From positions 62,001-126,000 of the forward strand of contig CAIXZH010000024.1 in the NCBI GenBank assembly GCA_903923905.1: a stretch of DNA of 64,000 bases, in the 5' to 3' direction. Below are positions 26,624 through 34,938 of this stretch, in pieces. The translations under genes were made by a program, and so were the position numbers. Origin of the DNA: an uncultured Bacteroidia bacterium (GTDB lineage Bacteria > Bacteroidota > Bacteroidia > Bacteroidales > Prolixibacteraceae). The notes under the pieces were generated by a model. The model worked only from the letters and a program-made list of their open reading frames with translations. It had not been told where the DNA came from and searched no databases. Position 1 is the first letter of the stretch, and each line of letters starts with the position of its first letter.

Positions 26624-26905
26624 TTAGATATACTGACAATGATAGGCTACCGGAGAAGCCGCTTTTACACTGAATTTCACATGTTGTTCAACCCTGAAAT
26701 TCTCCCCTTTTAAAAAGGTTTTCCATAGTTTTTCACCGGGAAGAAGAACGTCAAGGGTTCCTCCAGTGATCGTCATAATCTCTATTGTAGAGGTTCCAAA
26801 TTCATATTTACCTGCCTCCATAACTCCCACTGTTGCGACTCCTTCTTCATTTTCGACAGCAATCGATTTTACACTTCCTCCAAAATACTCGTTTACTTTT
26901 AACAT
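26624..26905 (-). CDS. ppnP: Pyrimidine/purine nucleoside phosphorylase
   Basis: A 93-residue cupin-like protein of the PpnP (formerly YaiE, DUF1255) family. It has the typical start MLKVNEYFGGSVKSIAVENEEG, the ATVGVMEAGKYEFGTS segment and the end PVAYHCQYI. PpnP phosphorolyses several nucleosides to bases and ribose-1-phosphate. Cytosolic. Full length for the family. Confidence 0.93.
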   Translation of the reverse strand: MLKVNEYFGGSVKSIAVENEEGVATVGVMEAGKYEFGTSTIEIMTITGGTLDVLLPGEKLWKTFLKGENFRVEQHVKFSVKAASPVAYHCQYI

Positions 26906-26940
26906 ATTATTGAAATTTAATTATTTAATTCTTTCATTCC

Positions 26941-28263
26941 TCAAAGCAGGTCACTTGCCAATTCGGCAAGGTAGCTCCGCTCACCCTTCACAAGATTAAT
27001 GTGGGCGAAAATATCCTGACCTTTCATCCTATCAGTCAGATATGCCAGTCCGTTTGACTGCATATCGAGATAGGGAGAATCAATTTGCTGAATATCCCCT
27101 GTAAAGACCATTTTAGTCCCTTCTCCCGCTCTGGTAATTATGGTTTTAACTTCATGCGGGGTAAGATTTTGCGCCTCGTCGATGATGAAAAAACAATTGG
27201 ATAGACTGCGTCCTCGGATAAAAGCCAATGGGCTAATTACCAAACGCTCGTCCTTTTTCAACTCCTCGATCAGCCGGTATTCCTGGCTGACCGGACTAAA
27301 ACACCGTTTAATGACCGCCAGATTATCGAAAAGAGGTTGCATATACGGGGACACTTTTTCCTCGGCATCACCTGGCAGGAAACCGATGTCCCTGTTGCTT
27401 AATGCTACAATCGGTCTGGCAAGAAGAATCTGTTCGTAAATGCCATGTTGGGCAATGGCGGCAGCAAGAGCCAGTAACGTCTTTCCGGTTCCTGCCTTGC
27501 CTGTGAGACTTACCAGTTTAATTTCAGGATCGAGTAAAGCGTGGATCGAAAAAGTTTGCTCTGCATTCCGGGGCTTAATCCCATAGGCGATTTTTTTGTC
27601 TACTCGTTCAAATCGCTGGCGAAAAGGGGTATAGTGTGCCAATACGCTTGACCGGCTACTTTTAAGGATAAAAAATTCGTTGGCAAAAGGTGGTTTCTCT
27701 ATGCCGGCTTCTTCGATAGTCAGGTAATTATTCTCGTATAACAAGGCTATCATTTGATCATTATAGGCTTTATTTTCGCGAATCCCCTGGTATAATACGT
27801 TAATATCCTGAACTTTATCATTTTTGTAATCTTCTGATTCGATATGCAACGATTTTGCCTTCATTCGAAGATTCACATCTTTTGTAACCAGGATAACTTT
27901 ACGGTCTTTATATTTCTCCCTCAGATATTCGGTAATCGCCAGGATACGGTGATCCGGAATATCTTCGCGAAAGGACTCTTTCAGTTTTTCAGAGAATGGC
28001 TTTCCCGTTTCAATCGTTAGTTTACCCTTATTGACACCTAATGAAATACCTCCATTGAATAGTTCATTTCCTACAATTTCATCGAGTATCCGGACGAATT
28101 GCCTTGCCTGGAAGTTGATCTGGTCATTTCCCCGTTTAAAACGATCGAGTTCTTCCAATACAGTGATAGGAAGCACTACATCGTTATCGTTGAAATGATA
28201 GATGCACTCATGATCATGAAGAATGACATTGGTATCAATTACGAATACTTTTGACTTTGTCAT
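26941..28263 (-). CDS. PIN domain-PhoH ATPase fusion
   Basis: A 440-residue protein of the PhoH2/YlaK type. The N-terminal PIN nuclease domain (about 1-150) starts VFVIDTNVILHD with the first catalytic Asp. The C-terminal PhoH domain has Walker A LTGKAGTGKT and Walker B FFIIDEAQNLTPHE. Such proteins are RNA helicase/RNases. The PIN active site appears intact. It is 35 bases upstream of ppnP on the same strand. Confidence 0.93.
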   Translation of the reverse strand: MTKSKVFVIDTNVILHDHECIYHFNDNDVVLPITVLEELDRFKRGNDQINFQARQFVRILDEIVGNELFNGGISLGVNKGKLTIETGKPFSEKLKESFREDIPDHRILAITEYLREKYKDRKVILVTKDVNLRMKAKSLHIESEDYKNDKVQDINVLYQGIRENKAYNDQMIALLYENNYLTIEEAGIEKPPFANEFFILKSSRSSVLAHYTPFRQRFERVDKKIAYGIKPRNAEQTFSIHALLDPEIKLVSLTGKAGTGKTLLALAAAIAQHGIYEQILLARPIVALSNRDIGFLPGDAEEKVSPYMQPLFDNLAVIKRCFSPVSQEYRLIEELKKDERLVISPLAFIRGRSLSNCFFIIDEAQNLTPHEVKTIITRAGEGTKMVFTGDIQQIDSPYLDMQSNGLAYLTDRMKGQDIFAHINLVKGERSYLAELASDLL

Positions 28264-28377
28264 TATTTTTTCAGCTTATATTTCACCCTAAAATTAGAAA
28301 AAAAATGGGCCTAATCGCCTTTTACCTGTCGGAATTTGTCATCTTTGTTTACGATTTTGTCAATTAAGTCCGTTACA

Positions 28378-29679
28378 ATGCAAACCTACGAAGAAGTAAT
28401 AAACTATTTATACGATCATCTTCCTTATTATCAGCGATCAGGACAGGCGGCTTATAAGGATAGCCTGGATAATACAATTGCTCTGGATGTTATGTTTGAT
28501 CATCCGCACCAGAATTTCAAATCCGTTCATGTCGCAGGGACCAATGGCAAGGGGTCTGTGTCGCATATGCTGGCAAGTATCCTGATGGAATCAGGCTATA
28601 AAACAGGACTTTACACCTCGCCCCATCTGAAAGATTTTCGGGAACGGATTCAGATAAATGGTAAAAAAATTGAAAAAGAATTTATTGTTGAATTTGTTTC
28701 TGAGTTCCTTAGTCTGAATTCTGCCAGAGGGGTTGAACCCTCTTTTTTTGAACTGACCGTCATGATGGCCTTTGATTATTTTTCCAAAAATAGCATAGAT
28801 ATTGCAATCATAGAGGTTGGGCTTGGAGGAAGGCTTGATTCCACCAATATTATAACCCCTGAGTTGTCGGTCATCACAAACATTAGTCTCGATCATACTT
28901 ATTTGCTTGGTGATACGTTGGGGAAAATTGCCCTGGAAAAGGCCGGAATCATAAAGAGAAAAATTCCGGTCATTATTGGGGAGAGCCATCCTCAAACTAG
29001 CCTGATATTTAAGGGTGTGGCAACAGAGCTTTCAGCACCGCTGAGTTTTGCCGATCAAAATTTCAAGGTTGGTGTTGGGTTATTGTCGAAAGATAACCGA
29101 CAAATATTTACTGTCAGGAAGGGAGAGAACGTAGTTTACCATAATTTAAAACTTGATTTATTAGGTATTTACCAGGCAAAAAATATTTGTACGGTGATTG
29201 CTGCTGTGGAGCAACTACGCGGGCAGGGTTGGAATATTCCGGAAAGTGCTCTTAGGACCGGATTAGACAAGGTTTGTGAAAATACGGGGTTAATGGGACG
29301 GTGGCAGGTTATCGGAGCAAATCCCGGAATTATTTGTGATACAGGACATAACGAAGGAGGCATACGTGAAGTTGTGACCCAGATCAGTCAGACTCCTTAT
29401 AAAAAGCTCCACTTCATTATTGGAATGGTCAATGATAAGGATATCCCCGGAGTGCTGAATTTATTGCCCAGGGATGCGATTTATTATTTTACAAAGGCGG
29501 CTATTCCCCGAGCGTTCGACGAAAACCAGCTTTTGAAAATGGCGGCCTTTTTCAATCTCCACGGAAACAGTTTCCCGTCAGTAGCCCAGGCAATCGAATC
29601 TGCGAAGCTGAATGCAGATAAGGATGATCTGATATTTATTGGTGGCAGTACATTTATCGTTGCAGAAGCCATTCCATGA
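28378..29679 (+). CDS. folC: Folylpolyglutamate/dihydrofolate synthase
   Basis: A 433-residue Mur-ligase-type enzyme: P-loop VAGTNGKGSVSHML, LYTSPHLKDFRERIQING, GLGGRLDSTN and DHTYLLGDTLGKIALEKAGI are all FolC signatures. It adds glutamate to dihydropteroate and folates. I chose the ATG at 28378 over the TTG at 28336 because MQTYEEVINYLYDHLP matches the family start. The next gene overlaps its stop (ATGA). Confidence 0.95.
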   Translation: MQTYEEVINYLYDHLPYYQRSGQAAYKDSLDNTIALDVMFDHPHQNFKSVHVAGTNGKGSVSHMLASILMESGYKTGLYTSPHLKDFRERIQINGKKIEKEFIVEFVSEFLSLNSARGVEPSFFELTVMMAFDYFSKNSIDIAIIEVGLGGRLDSTNIITPELSVITNISLDHTYLLGDTLGKIALEKAGIIKRKIPVIIGESHPQTSLIFKGVATELSAPLSFADQNFKVGVGLLSKDNRQIFTVRKGENVVYHNLKLDLLGIYQAKNICTVIAAVEQLRGQGWNIPESALRTGLDKVCENTGLMGRWQVIGANPGIICDTGHNEGGIREVVTQISQTPYKKLHFIIGMVNDKDIPGVLNLLPRDAIYYFTKAAIPRAFDENQLLKMAAFFNLHGNSFPSVAQAIESAKLNADKDDLIFIGGSTFIVAEAIP

Positions 29680-30581
29680 TATTTAATTTTGTCTCCTTTA
29701 TGCTGTTTATGATGGAAAAACATCTCAATCAAATTATCGACTATCTTATCAATGTTATTCAATTATCATTTAATCAACTACTTATGATTTTCGGTCCACT
29801 GCTAGTCTTAGTATTGATTTTGAATTTTTCGGCCATCCTGACAGCCCGGTTGAGTCTCCGATTCTGGGGCAGGAATATCTTTCTTTATGGTTTTGGTTGG
29901 TTGGGTTGTTCCGTTCATGAATTAAGTCATGCATTTTTCGCCTTGATCTTTGGGCACAAGATTAAGGAAATGGTCTTGTTTGAGCCTAACAGCAAGGGAG
30001 AGTCTCTTGGACATGTAAGCCACACCTTCAATAAAAAAAGTATTTATCAAAAAATCGGCAATTTTTTTATTGGAATCGGACCACTTCTTGCCGGCGGACT
30101 TGTTTTGCTCCTGATCAATCTGATTCTTTACAGGATCAATATCAGTGAATTCAGTAAATTCAGGATTTCCGCTGAAACCTTATTTAATTTTCAGATTTTC
30201 AAACAAATAGCTATTTCCACGTGGTCGGGTTTAATAGTTTATAAGAACCTCGTAACATTTGGAAATTCAGAAGTATGGTGGAAGTCTGCCCTATTAATAT
30301 ATGTTCTTTATTCGATTGGAAGTTCGATGACACTGAGTAAACCGGATGTGAAAGGGGCGCTGGCAGGCTTTATGTGGATGGTGATTTTTATACTGATATT
30401 CAACATGTTAACTCTTTGGGCAGGAGATTTTTCAACCAGATTTTTAATCCAGGGGAAGACAATGACCTATATCTCCGTATTTTATTTTTTCCTGATCCTC
30501 TCCTTTTTAGCTAATCTGATTTTTATTTTACTTTTTTTTGTATTGAATCTCCTTAAAAGTCTATTATTTCACCAAAAATAA
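29676..30581 (+). CDS. Polytopic membrane protein with HELSH motif (M50-like?)
   Basis: A 301-residue protein with about seven hydrophobic segments. The third or so carries HELSH (81-85) in VHELSHAFFALIFGH, the HExxH zinc motif seen in intramembrane M50 proteases, with IGIGPLLAGG and SKPDVKG further on that could supply a GP motif and a third ligand. The protease call is inference from motif and topology. The ATG overlaps the folC stop, implying translational coupling, though no functional link with folate is obvious. Confidence 0.6.
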   Translation: MIFNFVSFMLFMMEKHLNQIIDYLINVIQLSFNQLLMIFGPLLVLVLILNFSAILTARLSLRFWGRNIFLYGFGWLGCSVHELSHAFFALIFGHKIKEMVLFEPNSKGESLGHVSHTFNKKSIYQKIGNFFIGIGPLLAGGLVLLLINLILYRINISEFSKFRISAETLFNFQIFKQIAISTWSGLIVYKNLVTFGNSEVWWKSALLIYVLYSIGSSMTLSKPDVKGALAGFMWMVIFILIFNMLTLWAGDFSTRFLIQGKTMTYISVFYFFLILSFLANLIFILLFFVLNLLKSLLFHQK

Positions 30582-30673
30582 ATTAATATTGCTTCTTCAA
30601 GGCATACTTTGAATTATTTGAAAGCCAAACTGAGAGTCTATTTGCCGCACATGGTATTAATTGAATTTCTTTT

Positions 30674-30711
30674 AACCTGTTGTAACCGAATTAAACCTGT
30701 TAAAACCGAAT
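30674..30711. repeat. Tandem direct repeat upstream of elbB with 10-bp AACC phasing
   Basis: Two 18-bp copies, 30674-30691 (AACCTGTTGTAACCGAAT) and 30694-30711 (AACCTGTTAAAACCGAAT), agree at 16 of 18 positions. AACC occurs at 30674, 30684, 30694 and 30704, exactly 10 bases apart, so all four would face the same side of the helix. The start codon is at 30718. It looks like an operator for a multimeric regulator (inference). Confidence 0.65.
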
Positions 30712-30717
30712 AAATTT

Positions 30718-31374
30718 ATGAATAAACAAAAACGTTTTGCTGTAATTCTGGCTGGTTGCGGAGTATTGGATGGTGCTGAGATTCACGAGGCTACTCTTAC
30801 CCTACTGGCTATTGCCAAAGCTGGAGCAAGTTATGAGTGTTTTGCCCCTGACAAGGAACAAGCACAGGTCATTAATCATTTGACCGGGGAGCCGACGAAT
30901 GAAGTTCGGAATGTATTGGTGGAATCTGCCAGGATCGCAAGAGGTAAAATTAAACCGCTCTATCTTTATGAACCTGAAGCATTTGATGCGGTTATCTTTC
31001 CCGGTGGATTTGGAGTTGCCAAGAACTTGTGTTCGCTCGCTTTTGAAGGGAGCGATTGTACGGTAGATCCCGAAGTTGAATTGGCTGTAATTGCCTCTGT
31101 TGAGGCTTCAATTCCGATTGGGGCTTTGTGCATTGCTCCGGCACTGATCGTAAAGATACTTCCCGGGGCAGATGTCACAATTGGAAATGATCCCAAAACG
31201 GTTAAGGTAATTGAAAAAATGGGAGGGAATCACTACGAAACAGATCTTTCACAAGTGATTATTGACAAAAAATATAAGCTGGTGACCTCTCCCTGTTATA
31301 TGCTTGATGCCCACATTCTTCAGATTGCTGAGGGGACGCAGAGGGTAGTTGATGAGTTGATTAAACTGATGTAA
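30718..31374 (+). CDS. elbB: ElbB-type isoprenoid biosynthesis glyoxalase
   Basis: A 218-residue protein of the DJ-1/PfpI superfamily, with FAVILAGCGVLDGAEIHEA at the start, VIFPGGFGVAKNLCSLAF in the middle and nucleophile Cys in GALCIAPA. This is the ElbB/YhbL type, named for an effect on isoprenoid synthesis and shown to have glyoxalase activity. Full length, cytosolic. Preceded by a phased direct repeat and followed by a perfect hairpin at the stop codon. Confidence 0.93.
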   Translation: MNKQKRFAVILAGCGVLDGAEIHEATLTLLAIAKAGASYECFAPDKEQAQVINHLTGEPTNEVRNVLVESARIARGKIKPLYLYEPEAFDAVIFPGGFGVAKNLCSLAFEGSDCTVDPEVELAVIASVEASIPIGALCIAPALIVKILPGADVTIGNDPKTVKVIEKMGGNHYETDLSQVIIDKKYKLVTSPCYMLDAHILQIAEGTQRVVDELIKLM

Positions 31375-31403
31375 ACAGGAGTGTACGAAATACACTCCTG
31401 TTT
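31373..31403. terminator. Hairpin at the elbB stop codon
   Basis: A perfect 13-bp stem (AAACAGGAGTGTA at 31373-31385, complement at 31391-31403) with a CGAAA loop overlaps the last bases of the elbB stop. It ends in TTT but no long T run. Convergent with the outer-membrane protein gene, so probably a two-way terminator. Confidence 0.7.
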
Positions 31404-31441
31404 AGAAGGGTCTATTGAAAAACTCAATTAAGGTTCGTAAT

Positions 31442-31456
31442 GACCTCAGAGAGGTC
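31442..31456. repeat. Short hairpin GACCTC-AGA-GAGGTC
   Basis: A perfect 6-bp stem with a 3-base loop in the spacer between elbB and the outer-membrane protein gene. One of three inverted repeats clustered in about 140 bases. Confidence 0.5.
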
Positions 31457-31488
31457 GCATATTTATAGAAATGGTGATTAGTAAGCTG

Positions 31489-31510
31489 TTCGACCCTGGC
31501 CAGGGTCGAA
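31489..31510. repeat. 22-bp perfect palindrome
   Basis: Half-site TTCGACCCTGG followed immediately by its reverse complement. It shares the ACCCTG / CAGGGT core with the palindrome at 7400-7421, though the central spacing differs. It lies in the convergent spacer after elbB, more GC-rich than its surroundings. Confidence 0.7.
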
Positions 31511-31640
31511 TATCCATATGTTTGATCCTTTTTCTATAAACATTTTATCCTCTGGGATAATATTTAGAATAACCGGAAATTTCAAGTGTACGCTTTATAC
31601 ACTTATCCATTAAAAATACTTGCATTTCTTTCTGTTGTGT

Positions 31641-32135
31641 TTAAAACCGGTAACGCACGCTTAGCGCGATATTATTCCCGAAAGCATCTCCATGATTGAT
31701 AATCTTAATTTCGGGTCTGTAATCTAGTCCAAGTTGTATTCTCATCGGGAAGGTGTACTCTAAACCTACATTCCCGGCAGCTGCAAGCAGGATTCCACTA
31801 CCACCAGTCCCATTAGGAAATTGATTACTGTAATCCCCACTCCAACTATAACTACCGATTCTGCCGCCAAAACCCGCAAACCAGTCAAACCCGTCATCAA
31901 TTTTCCAGACCCACTGATAAATTCCTGCCAGACTCCATGCCGAATAATTAGTTCTGGAAAACATGCCAAGATCGAGTTCCAGACGGTTTAGATCAGTAAG
32001 AGCATGTTGAAAAGATATTTCAGTCCCGAATCCGTTTCCTCCGCCAAATCTCAGACCGATAGCGTTATCTGAGGATTGGGCACTAACCAAATTTACCGAT
32101 AAAAGCAGTAAAAGAACAAAATATACTCTTCTCAT
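31641..32135 (-). CDS. Small outer-membrane beta-barrel protein
   Basis: A 164-residue exported protein with a clear signal peptide (1-20, ending SAQ). The mature part alternates polar and hydrophobic residues, is rich in Gly and aromatics, and ends in RYRF, the terminal aromatic typical of outer-membrane barrels. It resembles OmpW/OmpX-sized eight-strand barrels. Function unknown. Confidence 0.75.
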   Translation of the reverse strand: MRRVYFVLLLLLSVNLVSAQSSDNAIGLRFGGGNGFGTEISFQHALTDLNRLELDLGMFSRTNYSAWSLAGIYQWVWKIDDGFDWFAGFGGRIGSYSWSGDYSNQFPNGTGGSGILLAAAGNVGLEYTFPMRIQLGLDYRPEIKIINHGDAFGNNIALSVRYRF

Positions 32136-32226
32136 AATTTTCGTTTTTTATTAATTAATGAATAACAATGCTCAATTGTTCAATTATTGTGCCATAGAAA
32201 GTTACAAAAAATCTGGAATTACTCCA

Positions 32227-33702
32227 CTAATTAGTACAAATATTTTTAAATCGCTGATATTGAACGTTCCAGCTATCCGCATTCTGAGGATAAAAAATCT
32301 TTGTTTCGAAGGAGTCGAATATCATCTTGCGAATCTCTTCAAGTGATGAAACAGCTCCTAATGCTTTGGCTTGCAACATTATATTCCCAATGGCAGTTGC
32401 TTCTGCCGGACCCGCATAAACCGGAAGATTTGTCGCATTCGCGGCATATTGGCACAACAATTCATTATTGGAACCTCCTCCAATGATATGAATTTTCTCA
32501 ATTTCAAAAGGGGAGACAGCTCTGAGTTCATCCAGGGTTTTACGGTATTTTAAGGCCAGACTTTCAAAAATGGTCCTGATAATCCCGCCATGGTTTTGAG
32601 GTATTATTTGACCCGTTTTTAGGCAGAATGCAGCTATGGCGGCAGGCATATCACCCGGATTCAGGAATTCACGGGCATCAGGATCGATCAGGCACTGAAA
32701 AGGTTGCGCTTTTAGGCTCATTTCAACCATTTCAGGCCAGGTATAATTCCTTTCTGAGGACCAGGTACGGCGGCACTCCTGCAGCAACCAAAGTCCCATA
32801 ATATTCTTTAAAAAACGGGTTGTTCCCTCTACCCCACCTTCGTTTGTAAAGTTCAGGTTTTGGATCTCCTCTGATATCAGCGGCCGATCACTTTCAATAC
32901 CCATCAGGGACCAGGTTCCGGAACTAATGTACGCCCAATTTCTCCCTGTTGCGGGGACAGAGGCAATGGCTGAGGCTGTGTCATGCGCCGCTACCGCAAC
33001 AACCGGGATGGCCGAACTTCCGGTCTCTTTCTGAATTTCAGCTTTAAGCGGGCCCAGGATTGTGCCGGGTAAAACAAGCTCCTGCATCAGGCTGATGTCA
33101 ACACCGATTGCATCAAACAATTGTTGCTCATATACAAGTTTCCCGGGCTTTAAAAACTGGGAGGTTGAAGCGATTGAAAATTCATTTTTCTTTATTCCAC
33201 TGAACAGATAGCATAAGGCGTCAGGCATAAAAAGGATATCTTTAGCGGTTTCCAATTGCGGTGATTGGTCCCGTTTATAGGCATGAAGCTGAAAAAGGGT
33301 ATTGAATTGCATGAATTGAATACCAGTCATCCGGTACAACTCTTTTTTTGGTACGACTTTAAAAACCTCTTCCATTGCCTGGTCTGTTCTTGGATCCCGG
33401 TAAGCATAGGGCAATCCAACAATCATGCCATTCCTGTCGAGTAAGACAATATCAACTCCCCATGTATCTACACCCAAAGACTCAGGTTGAATTCCAAAAT
33501 CATGTATGCACTTCTTCAATCCGGTTTTAAGTTCCCCAAAAAGACTAAAGATATTCCAAAAAAACGAACCATTGATTTCAACCATTTGATTATCAAATCT
33601 ATGAATTTCCCGAAGACTTAGTTTATCTTCAGAGATAGTTCCCAAAATCGCACGTCCGCTGGATGCTCCCAAATCAAAAGCCAGAAAATTTCTTGTTGTC
33701 AT
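32227..33702 (-). CDS. rhaB: Rhamnulokinase
   Basis: A 491-residue FGGY-family kinase. The start LAFDLGASSGRAILG, the GVDTWGVDIVLLD segment, HDTASAIASVP, YISSGTWSLMGIE and the C-terminal HIIGGGSNNELLCQ are characteristic of RhaB rather than xylulokinase or glycerol kinase. It phosphorylates L-rhamnulose to rhamnulose-1-phosphate. No rhamnose isomerase (RhaA) or aldolase (RhaD) gene is adjacent, so the rest of the pathway must lie elsewhere. Fits the rhamnosidase-type genes at the right end of the window. Confidence 0.92.
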   Translation of the reverse strand: MTTRNFLAFDLGASSGRAILGTISEDKLSLREIHRFDNQMVEINGSFFWNIFSLFGELKTGLKKCIHDFGIQPESLGVDTWGVDIVLLDRNGMIVGLPYAYRDPRTDQAMEEVFKVVPKKELYRMTGIQFMQFNTLFQLHAYKRDQSPQLETAKDILFMPDALCYLFSGIKKNEFSIASTSQFLKPGKLVYEQQLFDAIGVDISLMQELVLPGTILGPLKAEIQKETGSSAIPVVAVAAHDTASAIASVPATGRNWAYISSGTWSLMGIESDRPLISEEIQNLNFTNEGGVEGTTRFLKNIMGLWLLQECRRTWSSERNYTWPEMVEMSLKAQPFQCLIDPDAREFLNPGDMPAAIAAFCLKTGQIIPQNHGGIIRTIFESLALKYRKTLDELRAVSPFEIEKIHIIGGGSNNELLCQYAANATNLPVYAGPAEATAIGNIMLQAKALGAVSSLEEIRKMIFDSFETKIFYPQNADSWNVQYQRFKNICTN

Positions 33703-33880
33703 TTTATTAAATCAGATTAGTTAAGGCATATAAATTTGCCCTAAAATTTGTCGTGTCAAAATTAAATGAATTATAGTAGCACCCTAAATTTAAATGGAAT
33801 TATTAGTAGTGAAAAATGATGATTAATAGTGATTCCGGTTACCGAAAGTTGCCAGTTAGGCAGTCAGTAGCCGGAAAAAG

Positions 33881-34837
33881 TCAAATAATACTCCAAACTG
33901 CCATCCAAACAGGTATTACGATCACACATGCCAAATAGGATATAAGCATCAGGCTTCCGCTTTTCTGGGCATCGCCACCATAGTTCCTGATCTGGATTAA
34001 AATTGCTATCGCTGGTGGAGAGACTGCCTGAATCAATATCACGTCGCTCATTAGGGAGTTGGCTTCCCTGACATGGAGAGCCAGCATAATCAGAACGGTT
34101 ATCAGGGGAATAATTAAAAATTTTACTCCTAAAACCCGAATGGTATCCGCAAAAGATGGCCATACTTTTAGGGAGATTCCTCCCAAAACTGCTCCCAGAA
34201 TAAAATTGGCAATTGGAACAGTTGCAGTACCCGTGAGTTCAATGGCATTGAATACAATTTTAGGAATGGAGTGATTCAGCCCAGACAAAACAAAAGCAAT
34301 TCCTAATAAATTGGCAATAAAAGGTGGTGTAATAAATTGTTTCCAGGAGAATTCAAGGAGTTGGCTTCCAGTACTGAGGAACTTCCCTACACTCCAGAGA
34401 ATCGGGTTAAGTCCCATGATAATTAAAAAGGTATAAAGTGCATATAGATCAAAATGTTGTGGGTAAATAGCCTGACCAAGTGGAAGTGCCAGATATCCTG
34501 CATTTTGCATGCTAGCGATTGGTAATAAACTTCTTTTTACAGAGAGATCCCGTAGAAAGAAAAGAACAGCGAAACCAACTCCAATAAGAATCAGTCCAAC
34601 TCCAACTAAGGGAAGAACCCACCATAATGGAAATGCCTGTGTATTAAGTGAACTAACGATCTTCGAGAAGATCATTGAAGGGAGTAAAACATTGATAACA
34701 ATCATAGTTAGCCCCTTTACGTCAGCTGGTTTAAAAACACGTGTGCGAACCAATAAAGCTCCGATAAGGGCGATAAGCAATACCTGTATCAAGGCCAGAG
34801 TATTACTGGATAATGTTGTAAAGAATATTTCAGTCAT
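33881..34837 (-). CDS. AEC-family transporter
   Basis: A 318-residue inner-membrane protein with about ten hydrophobic helices arranged as two sets of five. It resembles auxin efflux carrier (AEC) family transporters, e.g. the VLLPSMIFSKIV segment in the first half and the SPPAIAILIQ segment in the second. Substrate is unknown; bacterial members carry malate or other organic acids. Same strand as rhaB, 178 bases upstream, but no direct link is shown. Confidence 0.85.
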   Translation of the reverse strand: MTEIFFTTLSSNTLALIQVLLIALIGALLVRTRVFKPADVKGLTMIVINVLLPSMIFSKIVSSLNTQAFPLWWVLPLVGVGLILIGVGFAVLFFLRDLSVKRSLLPIASMQNAGYLALPLGQAIYPQHFDLYALYTFLIIMGLNPILWSVGKFLSTGSQLLEFSWKQFITPPFIANLLGIAFVLSGLNHSIPKIVFNAIELTGTATVPIANFILGAVLGGISLKVWPSFADTIRVLGVKFLIIPLITVLIMLALHVREANSLMSDVILIQAVSPPAIAILIQIRNYGGDAQKSGSLMLISYLACVIVIPVWMAVWSII

Positions 34838-34938
34838 TAAAAATCAGATTCCAAGAACAAAAGTATAAATGAATTGTTAGATTGTATAATTTAAAAGGCA
34901 ACTTTGTCAAATCATTCAATTAAACCTTAAAGTAGAAA

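Noticed and set aside
30674-30711. CRISPR array
   Set aside because: Only two copies of 18 bases with a 2-base spacer; no array structure and no cas genes in the window.
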